From the NCBI GenBank assembly GCA_963707555.1, contig CAVPQM010000014.1:248001-312000 (forward strand): a stretch of DNA of 64,000 nucleotides. The letters are read 5' to 3'. Origin of the DNA: JAFAFN01 sp963707555. Lineage in GTDB: Bacteria; Actinomycetota; Acidimicrobiia; Acidimicrobiales; Microtrichaceae. A program made the translations under genes and the position numbers. Position 1 is the first letter of the stretch. Each line of letters begins with the position of its first letter. The notes under the pieces were generated by a model. That model did not search any database. It had not been told where the DNA came from and worked only from the letters and a program-made list of their open reading frames with translations. This document shows positions 55,261 to 63,917 of the stretch, piece by piece.

Positions 55261-57213
55261 GTGATGACCGAGACCCAGGCAGTCCCCGTCGACCCCCTCG
55301 CCGTCTCCCGGGCGGCGGCCCTCGACCGGCCGCCGGTCAGGGTCCAGCTGCCGTTGGGGACCGTCGACGCAGGGGTCGTCGCGGACGTCGACCCGTCGGG
55401 CCTGGTCCAGCTGCGGGGCGCCTCATGGAGCCTCGACTGGTGGATCGGCGCCGAGGACCGCTGGCACCACCCGTCGCTCGACGCAGCGGTGCGGCAGCAG
55501 TCGATCGGCGGCGCGCCCCTGGTCGAGACGTCCATGCGCGTCCCGGGCGGCGACATCGTGCAGCGCGTCTACGGCGCTCGCGCCCGCTCCGCCGGCGACG
55601 AGGCCGATGACGCGGGTGAGGAGTGGAGCGACTCGTCGGTCGTCATCGAGATCGAGAACCAGACCGCGGTCCCGGTCGCGCTCGCGATCGTCGTGCGACC
55701 GGTCACCCTCGACGGCCCGGGCCGGGTCTCCTCCGTCGCGGTCGACGGGTCGGTCATCCGTGTCGACGGCGAGGTCGGGGCGGTGCTGTCGAAGCCGGCG
55801 GTGCGTCGCAGCGCCGGCGAGCCGGGAGCGGCGGCGAGGGCGTTGCACGCGGGAGAGGACGAGCCCGCCGACGGCGAGGTGACGTCGTCGAGCGGTGCGC
55901 TCGAGGCGGCGTTCGTCGTCCCGCTGCCGCACTCGACGACGGTGCGCGTGATGCTGCCGCGGGTCGATGCCGGGCGACGTTCCCGCCGAGGCCCCGACGC
56001 GACGCCGGGGGAGCGGTGGGAGGCTCCGGACCTCGAGGCCGCAGCGAAGGGCTGGGCCACCCATGTGCGCACCCTCGCGGACGTCGAGCTGCCCGAACCG
56101 ATCGCTGCGGAGCTGTGCGCGGCGTCGGAGCAGACGCTCATGCTCGCCGCGACCGACGACTTCTTCGACGGCGGCACCGGCGTGACCGCCGCGCAGCGTG
56201 CCGAGGAGCTCTGCGACACGATCGTGCGCGTCGGGCTGTCCCAGCCCCTGGAGCCGATCGCCCGAGCGTTGGTCGACGCGCAGACGCTCACCGGTGTGGT
56301 GCGCATGTCGGACCGCAGCGATGCGACCGTCGCGCTGGTGCACGCCGCCACTCCGCTGTTGCTCGGCGCCAGGGGCGAGTTCTGGGCCGAGGAGCTGGTC
56401 GGCCCCGTCGCCCGCGCGGTGCACCGCCTCGGACGGGGCAAGGGCCTGGCCCCTGGTTCGGAGCGGTCCGCCGCGGTGGCCCTGGGCCGGGTCGCACCGG
56501 CATTGCGCGTCGTCGGTCAGCCCGACGTCGCGGACGCGGCGTCCGCGCTGTCGGCCCAGCTCTACGGGGCTCCCTCGTCAGCGGCCGACCAGGGCACGGC
56601 GCAGGTCGAGCACGGCGTCACCGCTGCCGCTCGCCGACTGCGGGCGCAGCTCGCGGCCACGTCACCGGCGGCGGGCGTGGCCGACGTGTTCCAGGTGCTG
56701 CGGGCGGGCCAGCCGGGAGCGGTCGCTGATGTGGTCGACGCGAACGGACACGCTGGGGGACACCGCGGACTCGACCCTGCGGCGGTCGCGGCGCGTCTGG
56801 GCCTGCTGCTCGACCTGCTGGTGACCGAAGGTCCTGAGGGGCCCGTGTTCGTGCCGCTCTGGACCGACACGTGGTTCGGTCAGGCCTGCGAGGCGCACCG
56901 GGTGCGCACCCGCTTCGGCCAGGTGTCCTTCGCCGTGCGCTGGCACGGTGCCCGCCCGGCGATCCTCTGGGAGGTCGAACCCGGCGACGGCGTCGACCGC
57001 GACGCGCCGCCCGTGCTGCGCGCACCGGGACTGGACCCGACGTGGAGCGACCGGCGCTGGGAGGGCGAGGCCCTGCTGGCCGAGGTGCCGGTGCCCGAGG
57101 CCGTGGTGTCCCTGACGGCGCGGAGCGCGCCGACGATCCAGCCGACGACGTTCGATCTCCCGGATCTGACGCCCCCCGCGCCGACGCCGGACGAGGGCCA
57201 GTCGTTCAGCTGA
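55261..57213 (+). CDS. Large uncharacterised protein, possible glycan-related fold
   Basis: A 650-residue cytosolic protein. The N-terminal ~270 residues are beta-rich (VQLPLGTVDAGVVADVDPSGLVQLRG, SVVIEIENQTAVPVALAIVVRP). The rest is helical with repeated short hairpins, which recalls six-hairpin glycosidase-like proteins, but catalytic residues cannot be pointed to. TACGCT at 55249 followed by 6 nt places a leaderless start at GTG 55261; ATG 55264 is the alternative. It is followed by the small-gene island. Confidence 0.75.
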   Translation: MMTETQAVPVDPLAVSRAAALDRPPVRVQLPLGTVDAGVVADVDPSGLVQLRGASWSLDWWIGAEDRWHHPSLDAAVRQQSIGGAPLVETSMRVPGGDIVQRVYGARARSAGDEADDAGEEWSDSSVVIEIENQTAVPVALAIVVRPVTLDGPGRVSSVAVDGSVIRVDGEVGAVLSKPAVRRSAGEPGAAARALHAGEDEPADGEVTSSSGALEAAFVVPLPHSTTVRVMLPRVDAGRRSRRGPDATPGERWEAPDLEAAAKGWATHVRTLADVELPEPIAAELCAASEQTLMLAATDDFFDGGTGVTAAQRAEELCDTIVRVGLSQPLEPIARALVDAQTLTGVVRMSDRSDATVALVHAATPLLLGARGEFWAEELVGPVARAVHRLGRGKGLAPGSERSAAVALGRVAPALRVVGQPDVADAASALSAQLYGAPSSAADQGTAQVEHGVTAAARRLRAQLAATSPAAGVADVFQVLRAGQPGAVADVVDANGHAGGHRGLDPAAVAARLGLLLDLLVTEGPEGPVFVPLWTDTWFGQACEAHRVRTRFGQVSFAVRWHGARPAILWEVEPGDGVDRDAPPVLRAPGLDPTWSDRRWEGEALLAEVPVPEAVVSLTARSAPTIQPTTFDLPDLTPPAPTPDEGQSFS

Positions 57214-57319
57214 GCCGTCTCTTCAGCTGAGCCAGTCCAACTCGTGCCGCGTCGGCGGAGCTCGGGGTATCCCTGATCGGCACATCTGGGGCACCCGCCA
57301 GCCTGGTTGACTGACGACC

Positions 57320-57610
57320 ATGCGAGCCGAGTCTGAGCAGGTAGCCCGGTGGTCCGCCGCCATTCGCGAGTACGACCCGCTCGAGCCATGGCTCACCGAA
57401 TCGGCCCAGGATGAGAACTACTGGGACGACGTTGCCGAGTTGGTCGTTACCCGCCTCGGGGCCCGGAAGGACCAGGCTCACGCAGTCGACGCGTTGCGAC
57501 ATGCGTTGGTCGTGACGTTTCCGAGCGTCGAGCTACAGAGCGACAACGGCTTCTATCGCGACAACGTCGACGAGCGGCTGCGCCGAATGGCCGCGAAGGC
57601 TCTGAGCTGA
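57320..57610 (+). CDS. Uncharacterised 96-residue protein
   Basis: A small acidic protein: ESEQVARWSAAIREYDPLEP, YWDDVAELVVTRLGARKDQAHAVDAL and ERLRRMAAKALS. The composition is less GC-biased at the third position than its neighbours, which suggests an accessory gene. No family is recognised. Copy 1 of the island's palindromic repeat lies 19 nt after its stop. Confidence 0.6.
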   Translation: MRAESEQVARWSAAIREYDPLEPWLTESAQDENYWDDVAELVVTRLGARKDQAHAVDALRHALVVTFPSVELQSDNGFYRDNVDERLRRMAAKALS

Positions 57611-57629
57611 CATGGACCGAACCGCCCCC

Positions 57630-57651
57630 GAACGCCGGGACTGCGGCGTTC
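57630..57651. repeat. Dispersed palindromic repeat, copy 1
   Basis: GAACGCCG-N6-CGGCGTTC, a perfect 8-bp inverted repeat. Related copies are at 58091 and 58696, each a short distance after the stop codon of a small gene. Confidence 0.6.
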
Positions 57652-57740
57652 CGAGGTCAAAGCCGAAGGCCACTCGATGCCGCCTCGTGGACGCCGCCAA
57701 CGACCTTGCCGCGCAGACCGGTGTGGCCGACCATGGATCC

Positions 57741-58082
57741 ATGGAGAGGCAGCTGACTGAGTGGGAGCGGGACGTACTTCTCGCCCTGGCGAACGTGGAA
57801 CAGGACGGGGCCGCCATGGTCGTCGAGTCACTTCCGCACTTGGCTGTGACCGGTGGGTGTGACTGCGGATGCGCCTCGTTCAACGTGCGTGACACACGCT
57901 TTCCGGTGCAGCCGCACCGGTTGACGCACTTCTCAAACGGCAGCGTGCCTGGGGTGGCCCCGGTCGGCTTCGTCCTTTGGACCGGAGAGGACGATCGGCC
58001 GTTGAGCGTCGACGTGGACAACGAGCCGGGCGAACTGCCGGACCCAAGGTCGATCACAGCATCGGTTCCTGGGCCTGCATGA
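57741..58082 (+). CDS. Uncharacterised 113-residue protein with CDCGC motif
   Basis: Starts MERQLTEWERDVLLALANVEQ and contains a Cys-rich turn (TGGCDCGCASFNV), then GFVLWTGEDDRPLSVDVDNEPGELPDP. The short Cys cluster could bind a metal. In-frame ATG 57612 would add 43 residues but runs through the palindromic repeat, so 57741 is chosen. Proteins of this type occur next to small accessory genes; the function is unknown. Confidence 0.6.
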   Translation: MERQLTEWERDVLLALANVEQDGAAMVVESLPHLAVTGGCDCGCASFNVRDTRFPVQPHRLTHFSNGSVPGVAPVGFVLWTGEDDRPLSVDVDNEPGELPDPRSITASVPGPA

Positions 58083-58090
58083 CAGCCCCA

Positions 58091-58112
58091 GAACGCCGGC
58101 TCCGTGCCGTTC
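58091..58112. repeat. Dispersed palindromic repeat, copy 2
   Basis: GAACGCCGGCTCCGTGCCGTTC, 8 nt after the preceding stop codon. It shares 19 of 22 positions with copy 3, and the flank CGCGGC is also shared. Confidence 0.6.
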
Positions 58113-58161
58113 GCGGCAGAGGCCGGCGGGTGGGCTGTCACTCGGTGACAACGCCACGTCG

Positions 58162-58175
58162 TCAAGGTAACTTGA
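58162..58175. promoter_or_regulatory. Palindromic operator candidate upstream of the toxin-antitoxin pair
   Basis: TCAAG-GTAA-CTTGA, perfect 5-bp arms, ends 4 nt before the GTG at 58180. It is well placed for autorepression by the downstream HTH protein. Confidence 0.45.
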
Positions 58176-58179
58176 TGGG

Positions 58180-58401
58180 GTGGATCCGGTGGTTCTTGCG
58201 AGCGCTCGAAAGCACGGGGTCCCTGACGCCGACATGCTCCACGCCTACCGCCACCCGATCCGAGTCTTCGACCTCGACGGACTCACCATGCTGGTCGGCG
58301 CCGATGACAGCGGCCGGATGCTCGAGGTCGGCGTCGCCGTCGGTGACGGAGTCGAGTTCATCGTCCACGCCATGCCCGCACGCGAGAAGTTCCTGAGGTG
58401 A
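58180..58401 (+). CDS. Probable toxin of a type II toxin-antitoxin pair
   Basis: A 73-residue protein: ASARKHGVPDADMLHAYRHPIRVFDLDGLTMLVGADDSGRMLEVGV, ending VHAMPAREKFLR. The compact beta-sheet pattern with conserved His/Arg (HAYRHP) and C-terminal HAMPAR resembles small RNase-like toxins found beside HTH antitoxins. The exact family is not certain. It overlaps the next gene by 4 nt (GTGA), with the antitoxin second. Confidence 0.6.
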   Translation: MDPVVLASARKHGVPDADMLHAYRHPIRVFDLDGLTMLVGADDSGRMLEVGVAVGDGVEFIVHAMPAREKFLR

Positions 58402-58679
58402 TCCCGATGCCCCGATCGATCCAAGAGATCCTCGACCATGCCGACGAGCTCGCCGCGCGGTTCGAGAACTACGAGCCCTCCGATGGCGACGAGCGGCCCG
58501 TCGAGGAATACCTGCTCGAACGAGCAGCCCTCGACCGGGCTCGTAGCGAGCGCCAGGTCATCGACGCGGTGATCGCCGCCCGTGCAGCGGGGGCGACATG
58601 GCAGAAGATCGGCAGTCTCCTGGGCACGTCGGCGCAGGCCGCCCAGCAGCGCTACGCCTCAGTGGTCGAGTCCGTCTGA
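58398..58679 (+). CDS. Probable HTH antitoxin
   Basis: A 93-residue protein: N-terminal helices (SIQEILDHADELAARFENYEP), then a C-terminal helix-turn-helix (VIAARAAGATWQKIGSLLGTSAQAAQQRY). It overlaps the toxin-like gene and would bind the toxin and the operator at 58162. GTG 58398 or ATG 58407 could be the start. Confidence 0.65.
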   Translation: MIPMPRSIQEILDHADELAARFENYEPSDGDERPVEEYLLERAALDRARSERQVIDAVIAARAAGATWQKIGSLLGTSAQAAQQRYASVVESV

Positions 58680-58695
58680 GGCCGACCTGCCCCTG

Positions 58696-58717
58696 GAACG
58701 CCGGCTTCGTGACGTTC
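58696..58717. repeat. Dispersed palindromic repeat, copy 3
   Basis: GAACGCCGGCTTCGTGACGTTC, 16 nt after the antitoxin stop. VapC homology begins almost exactly where this copy ends. Confidence 0.6.
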
Positions 58718-59114
58718 GCGGCTAGCGGTCCGGAGCGACGGCGCCAGCGCACGCAACCGGCTCACCAATGCCGGCGAGCTCGTCGCGCCGGACTTGATCG
58801 ACGTGGAGACCACAGCGGTCCTCCGCAAGCGGTGGATCGCCGGTGACCTCAGCGATGAGCGCTTCTCCGAGGCCATCAGCGACCTCGAGGACCTCGACCT
58901 CACCCGCTACCCCACGCTCGCGTTGATGCGCCGGGCGTTCGAGTTGCGGTCGAACGTGACTGCCTGCGACGCCGCGTACGTCGCTCTCGCCGAGCGACTG
59001 AGCTGCTCCGTACTTACCGCGGACCAGCGGTTGGCCGCAGCCCCGATGGTCGCCTGCGCTGTTGAAGCCTGTATCCCTGATCGCGTCCGCTCCGTCACGT
59101 CCTCGTCGAGCTGA
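58713..59114 (+). pseudogene. N-terminally truncated VapC (PIN-domain toxin)
   Basis: The frame reads from about 58728 as SDGASARNRLTNAGELVAPDLIDVETTAVLRKRW, through DLEDLDLTRYPTLALMRRAFEL to NVTACDAAYVALAERLSCSVLTADQRLA. These are the middle and C-terminal parts of a PIN ribonuclease, with its later acidic residues (Glu in DVE, Asp in CDAAY, Asp in TADQ). The first ~14 residues, which carry the first catalytic Asp (the usual VVDAS strand), are absent and replaced by repeat copy 3. No antitoxin gene is adjacent. It is probably inactive. Confidence 0.7.
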
Positions 59115-59124
59115 TCGGCCTCGC

Positions 59125-60396
59125 TCAGCGCACCCGCACCGGCAGTGACTCGAGGCCACGCAGGGTGAAGCTCGGCCGGTAGCGGGGTGCCGCGCCGTCG
59201 AGGCGTGACGTGTCGAGCTCGATCTCGTCGAAGCGTGCCAACAGCTCGCCGAAGACGATCTCGCCCTCTGCCCGGGCCAGGTGCGCACCGAGGCAGTGGT
59301 GGGCGCCCCACCCGAAGCTGAGTGGCTGCGGTGCGGCGCTCCCGGCGACGAAGCGGCCGACGTCGAAGTTCGAGGCCTGCTCGTAGGCGAGCTCGTCGCG
59401 GTTGCCGCTGCCCTGCAGCACCAGGAACGACGAGCCGCGCGGGAACGTCTCGCCGAACAGCTCGACGGTGTCGAGCGCGGTGCGCACGTTGAACTGCACC
59501 GGGGAGTCGAAGCGCAGCATCTCGAGCACGGCGGAGGATGCGAGGTGCGGCTCCGCCCGGAGCCGTTCCATCTGGTCGGGGTGCAGCAGCAGTGCACGCA
59601 GGCCGTTGCCGATCAGGTTCGAGGTGGTCTCGAAGCCCGCTGCGTACAACAGGATCGTGTTGACGATCAGCTCCTCGACGCTGAGCCGGTCACCCGACTC
59701 CTCGACCTGGATCAGCGCGCTGAGCAACCGGTCGTCGGGCGCCGCGCGCTTCTGGTCGACGAGCTCGCTGAAGTACACGGCGAGCTCGGCGCCGGCAGCC
59801 TCGCCCGCGGCGAGCGTCGCCTGGTCCGAGGCGGGGTCGATCAGCGCGGTGACCGAGTGCACGAGCGGATGGATGTGCTCGTTGCCCTCACGCGGCACGC
59901 CGAGCAGCTCGCTGATGACCGCGATGGGGAACGGCAACGCCAGGTCGGCGACGACGTCGCCGCCGCCCTGCTGCGCGAACCGGTCGAGCACCGGGGTCAG
60001 CAGCTCGCTGATCGTGCCACGGAGTCCTTCGACACGGCGCGGGGTGAAGGCACGGGACACCAGCGAGCGGATCCGGGTGTGGTCCGGAGGGTTCAGCAGC
60101 AGCATCGACGAGGTGCCGCTGGCCGCTGCCGGGCGCTGACCGCCGATGCGCTCGGGGAGGTCCATGTCGGGCTCCTCGCGGCCCAACCTGGGGTGGCGGA
60201 GCACCTCCATGCCGTCGCGGTACCCGGTGATCGCCACCGATCCCAGACCGGTGCGCCACGCGGGTCCGACGCGACGCAGCGCCTCGTAGCGGCTGTAGGG
60301 GTCCTGGTGACCCTCGTCGGTGTTGATCGACGAGAGCAGCAGCTCGTCGGCCTCGGCCGACGTCGGCAACGGTGGCGGAGCGGTCGTGGCGGTCAT
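59125..60396 (-). CDS. Cytochrome P450
   Basis: A 423-residue soluble P450. The I-helix motif is LLYAAGFETTSNLIGNG, the ExxR motif VLEMLRFDSP, and the haem-binding loop SFGWGAHHCLGAHLARAEGE with the Cys thiolate. It would hydroxylate a hydrophobic substrate using ferredoxin-derived electrons; no redox partner gene is adjacent. ATG 60396 begins the conserved part. It lies just downstream of the alpha-mannosidase gene, with a 72-nt gap. Confidence 0.92.
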   Translation of the reverse strand: MTATTAPPPLPTSAEADELLLSSINTDEGHQDPYSRYEALRRVGPAWRTGLGSVAITGYRDGMEVLRHPRLGREEPDMDLPERIGGQRPAAASGTSSMLLLNPPDHTRIRSLVSRAFTPRRVEGLRGTISELLTPVLDRFAQQGGGDVVADLALPFPIAVISELLGVPREGNEHIHPLVHSVTALIDPASDQATLAAGEAAGAELAVYFSELVDQKRAAPDDRLLSALIQVEESGDRLSVEELIVNTILLYAAGFETTSNLIGNGLRALLLHPDQMERLRAEPHLASSAVLEMLRFDSPVQFNVRTALDTVELFGETFPRGSSFLVLQGSGNRDELAYEQASNFDVGRFVAGSAAPQPLSFGWGAHHCLGAHLARAEGEIVFGELLARFDEIELDTSRLDGAAPRYRPSFTLRGLESLPVRVR

Positions 60397-60468
60397 GCCA
60401 GCAGTCTTCCAGTTCGGGGCACCGTCGTGACCGCTGGCCGAGCAGACCGCCACTCGGGCGGTGGACGC

Positions 60469-63213
60469 TCAGGGGTCGAGGCGGACGGTGACGATCTGGT
60501 GCGGGCGCAGTGCCACGGAGCCCTCGAAGGACTCGAGTCGGTTGCCGAGCAGGTCGACGACCTCGCCGGAACGGCCCGTGATCGTCAACAGGCCCGGACG
60601 TCCCGCCGACTCGTGCCCGCGCACGACCAGCCGGTCGCCCTCGCGGACGACCGCGTCGACCTCGACGCCCTGCACGTCGAGGTGGCTGCCCTCGGCGGGC
60701 AGGTGCCCGCCGCCTTCGGCGGTGACCGGGATCAGCGGCGACCACGTCCGGTCCGCGAACTCGTACGCGTCGACCGTGTCGCGATCGTCAGCGGTGTCGC
60801 CGTCAGGAGCGCCGGCGTCGGCGACGCGCACCGCGTAGCGCAGCGAGAGCTCCGACAGGCACTGGGCGCCCTCGATCTCGTTCTCCGGCCCGGCGGGCAG
60901 TGGGCGTGACGCCATGGGGCCACGCGAGAGCCAACCGGTGGCGCGGACGAGGGTCAGGGCGAGCGCCCCGGCCGTGGTGCCCGCTGCCTCGGCATCGCCG
61001 TCGAGGTCGACGAGCTCGTACTCGCAGAGCCCTTCGTGGGTGACGGTCAGCCCGCCGGCGCTGACGAAGCGGCGCGACGGGTAGGTCGGCACACCCCATT
61101 CGTTCGGTCCTCCCTCGGCGGACAGGCCCCGTTCCACGACCGTGAACGCGCACTCGGCAGCCGAGCGCTCCGCCCTCGACGGCAGCGGCAGGTGGACCCG
61201 CAGGCGGTGGTCACGAGCACGGTTCTCGAACGAGGTCGTGACCCGCACGGCGTCGTCGTCCGCGCGCAGCTCCACGATCGTGGTCACCTCGAGCGACGCC
61301 TCGCCGACACGCGCCCAGGTGTCGTCGTCGAGCTGCTCGACACGAGCCGGGACGGTGTGGGTGGTCGAGATCGTGAGCCGACCTCGCAGCGGTCCGGACT
61401 CGTCGAGCGTCACCTCGACGCTGTCGGGCTCGTCGACGACGACGTTCGACTCCGGCGGGCTCCAGTTGTAGCTGTCGCCCGCGTCGCCGTCGTCGACGAG
61501 GCGGCCGTAGCCGGGCACCCCGTCGATGGCGAAGGTGCCGTCGGGGGCGTCGACGGTGACGGTGACCAGCCCGTTGGTCAGGCCCAGCACCCCGTCGGTG
61601 GCGGTCACCGGGTGCGCCGGCGCGGTCGGTTCCCATCGGGTCCAGCCGAACCCGGGCACCTGGCCCGACATCGTCAGCACACGGCGGGTCGGTTCGAGTC
61701 GGTGCAGCACGGTGGTCACGACCAGCTCCGGATCCGCGGCGCAGCGGGTCCCGACCTCGGCGAGCGCGTCAGCGGGTGTGAGCGCACCCTCTTCGTCGAA
61801 GGGCAGCAGGTGCACCGCCACGTCGTGCTCTCGTTCCTCGAAGCGCACCGAGACGGTCTGCGGCTGCTCCATGATCAACTCGCGAGCGACGACGATCGGC
61901 GCGTCGGTCGCGCCGTTGCGGTAGAGCTCCTCGACGGCGGGACGTTCCGAGAGCACCTGGAACCGCGGGTCGGCACCGCTGTCGTCGACGTCGCCCCCGG
62001 ACGGTGCAGCCACCTCGATCTCGACGACCTCGGACCGTGCTGCGGGTCGGGTGTTGAGCAGGTGCAGCCCCGGCTCGCGCAACGCTGCGGCGGCATCGGT
62101 GATCGCTCGTTCGGCCACGGCGACCGCGGTACCGGTCGCCTCGGCGTAGCGGTGCAGCACGGCGTCGACGACCTCGTCGTGGCTGCACGCGCAGATCGAA
62201 TCGTGCGCCGCGTTGCGGATCACCTCGAGCCATGCGAGGTCGAGCAGCGTCGCCCACCTGCTCGGCGCCGCGGCCCACAACGACACCAGCGGCTCGGCGT
62301 GCCGTTCGAGGGTGCGTTCGGCCACCGCCGCGGCGATCTTCACGTCGACGCGGTTCGAGGTGACGCCCATGAGCAGGTTGGCGCGGGCGCCCGAGCGCAG
62401 CTCGCCCTCGATGACCGGGAGGTCGTCGACCGGGGCGTGCTCGAGGTAGTTCGACAGCGACTCGACGCGCAGCTCGAACCGTTCGCCGTCGCCGTCACGG
62501 GTTCGTTCGGACGCGTTGAGCTCGCCGACGACGCGGCCCAGGTGTGCCGGCGGGACCTCGTGGTCCATGCCCGCCATCCAGAGGACCCGGTCGCCGACGA
62601 GTGGTCCCTGGAGGGCGACGAAGAGGTCGATGCGCTCGCGCAGCGTGGCCGCGTCGGGCGGCATGTCGGACCCGTTGAAGTACCCCGAGGAGAGGTACTC
62701 CGCCCGCACCCGACTGCCGTCGGGTGCGTCCCACCAGAACGCCGGGGACTTCATCGCGCCGGGCACCCCACGCCAGACGACAGCGTCGCGGATGCCGAAC
62801 AGGTTGAGCAGCTGGGGCATCGCCGCGATGTGACCGAACATGTCGGGCAGGTAGCCGATCTGCATCGCGCCGCCGAAGCGTTCGGCGGTGCGGAACCCGA
62901 GCTGCAGGTCGCGCACGAGCGTCTCGCCCGAGACCAGGAACTCGTCGGGCAGCACGTACCACGGACCCATCGAGATCCGCCCTGCGGTGTTCAACGACCG
63001 CAGTCGCTCGGCGGCCTCGGGGCGGACGGCCAGGTAGTCGTCGACGACCGCCATCTGACCGTCGAGCTGGAAGTGCGCGAAGTCGACGTCGTGCTCCAGG
63101 CGGGGGAGCAGCTCGTCGAGCAGCTCGACCAGCCGCATCCGGAACGCCGGGAACGGGTCGTACCACTCCCGGTCCCAGTGGGTGTGCGGCAGGACGTGGA
63201 CGGAACGGGTCAT
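60469..63213 (-). CDS. Glycoside hydrolase family 38 alpha-mannosidase
   Basis: A 914-residue GH38 protein. The zinc-binding motif is LPHTHWDREWY (residues 9-18), the nucleophile Asp is in GYLPDMFGHIAAMPQ (D124), and ICACSHDEVVDAVLHRY is further down. The C-terminal half forms the beta-sandwich domains. It has no signal peptide, so it should act inside the cell on mannosyl or 2-O-mannosylglycerate-type glycosides. ATG 63213 follows TACGAT by 7 nt (leaderless). Confidence 0.92.
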   Translation of the reverse strand: MTRSVHVLPHTHWDREWYDPFPAFRMRLVELLDELLPRLEHDVDFAHFQLDGQMAVVDDYLAVRPEAAERLRSLNTAGRISMGPWYVLPDEFLVSGETLVRDLQLGFRTAERFGGAMQIGYLPDMFGHIAAMPQLLNLFGIRDAVVWRGVPGAMKSPAFWWDAPDGSRVRAEYLSSGYFNGSDMPPDAATLRERIDLFVALQGPLVGDRVLWMAGMDHEVPPAHLGRVVGELNASERTRDGDGERFELRVESLSNYLEHAPVDDLPVIEGELRSGARANLLMGVTSNRVDVKIAAAVAERTLERHAEPLVSLWAAAPSRWATLLDLAWLEVIRNAAHDSICACSHDEVVDAVLHRYAEATGTAVAVAERAITDAAAALREPGLHLLNTRPAARSEVVEIEVAAPSGGDVDDSGADPRFQVLSERPAVEELYRNGATDAPIVVARELIMEQPQTVSVRFEEREHDVAVHLLPFDEEGALTPADALAEVGTRCAADPELVVTTVLHRLEPTRRVLTMSGQVPGFGWTRWEPTAPAHPVTATDGVLGLTNGLVTVTVDAPDGTFAIDGVPGYGRLVDDGDAGDSYNWSPPESNVVVDEPDSVEVTLDESGPLRGRLTISTTHTVPARVEQLDDDTWARVGEASLEVTTIVELRADDDAVRVTTSFENRARDHRLRVHLPLPSRAERSAAECAFTVVERGLSAEGGPNEWGVPTYPSRRFVSAGGLTVTHEGLCEYELVDLDGDAEAAGTTAGALALTLVRATGWLSRGPMASRPLPAGPENEIEGAQCLSELSLRYAVRVADAGAPDGDTADDRDTVDAYEFADRTWSPLIPVTAEGGGHLPAEGSHLDVQGVEVDAVVREGDRLVVRGHESAGRPGLLTITGRSGEVVDLLGNRLESFEGSVALRPHQIVTVRLDP

Positions 63214-63309
63214 GCCGGCGATCGTACGAGGGGGTGGGAGGGCGAGGCGGTCACCGCGCACCGGCGCATGGTGCGACACTGCAGGCATGGCCGCGATCGA
63301 GCCCCCGGC

Positions 63310-63549
63310 ATGACCACCCCCGCCTCGGAGCGGGCCGAGGAGTTCCTGCGTCGGATCTTTCCCGAGGCCGAGCGCAGCGGGACTCAAGATGCCGAGCGCA
63401 GCAGGACTCCAGATGCCGAGCGCAGCGGGACTCCAGATGCCGAGACGAGCGAGGCCCCATCGGGCGACGCTGGCTCGGTGCGCGGCGTCGACGAGCGCCG
63501 TCAGCAGCTGCTCGAACCGATCGGCGACGCGGACCGGGAGTCCTGGTGA
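63310..63549 (+). CDS. Small protein with octapeptide repeats, coupled to cutA
   Basis: A 79-residue hydrophilic protein: SERAEEFLRRIFPEAERS, then DAERSGTP-type octapeptides, then RGVDERRQQLLEPIGDADRESW. GTG of the cutA-like gene overlaps its stop (GTGA). The N-terminal helix and C-terminal helix are separated by the repeat, which looks like an expandable linker. No family is recognised. Confidence 0.6.
   Translation: MTTPASERAEEFLRRIFPEAERSGTQDAERSRTPDAERSGTPDAETSEAPSGDAGSVRGVDERRQQLLEPIGDADRESW
63364..63450 (+). repeat. 24-bp in-frame tandem repeat
   Basis: Units at 63364, 63388 and 63412 plus a partial at 63436, consensus GATGCCGAGCGCAGCGGGAC plus TCCA. It encodes DAERSGTP and keeps the frame. 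Confidence 0.85.
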
Positions 63550-63869
63550 GCGCGACCGGCGTGCTCGTCGTGACGACCTCGCTCGACGACGGCGCGGCGG
63601 CCGCCGAGCTGGCCACGGCCGTGGTCGAGGAACGCCTCGCTGCGTGTGCCCAGGTCGGCGGTCCGGTCCGTTCGACGTACCGCTGGCAGGGCGACGTCGA
63701 GTCCGCTGACGAGTGGATCGTCACCATGAAGACCTCGTCGGGCACGTTGGCCCGGCTGCTGGACCGTGTGCGGTCGATCCACTCCTACGAGACGCCGGAG
63801 CTGGTCGTGACCGAGGTCATCGGGGGCGACCCCGACTACCTGGCGTGGGTGCTCGACGAGACGAGCTGA
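63546..63869 (+). CDS. cutA: Divalent-cation tolerance protein CutA
   Basis: A 107-residue CutA1 trimer-fold protein: VLVVTTSLDDGAAAAELATAVVEERLAACAQVGGPVRSTYRWQGDVE, followed by EWIVTMKTS and SYETPELVVTEVIGGDPDYLAWV. CutA proteins bind copper and are linked to metal tolerance. GTG 63546 overlaps the upstream stop. Confidence 0.93.
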   Translation: MSATGVLVVTTSLDDGAAAAELATAVVEERLAACAQVGGPVRSTYRWQGDVESADEWIVTMKTSSGTLARLLDRVRSIHSYETPELVVTEVIGGDPDYLAWVLDETS

Positions 63870-63917
63870 GCCGGGTGGTGCACCGGACGCGGCCCGGAGC
63901 CGGCAACCGGAGGCCGT

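Noticed and set aside
57630..58717. Integron attC sites in the small-gene island
   Set aside because: The repeats are only ~22-30 bp and lack the GTTRRRY and RYYYAAC core boxes in the required order. No integrase gene is in the window.
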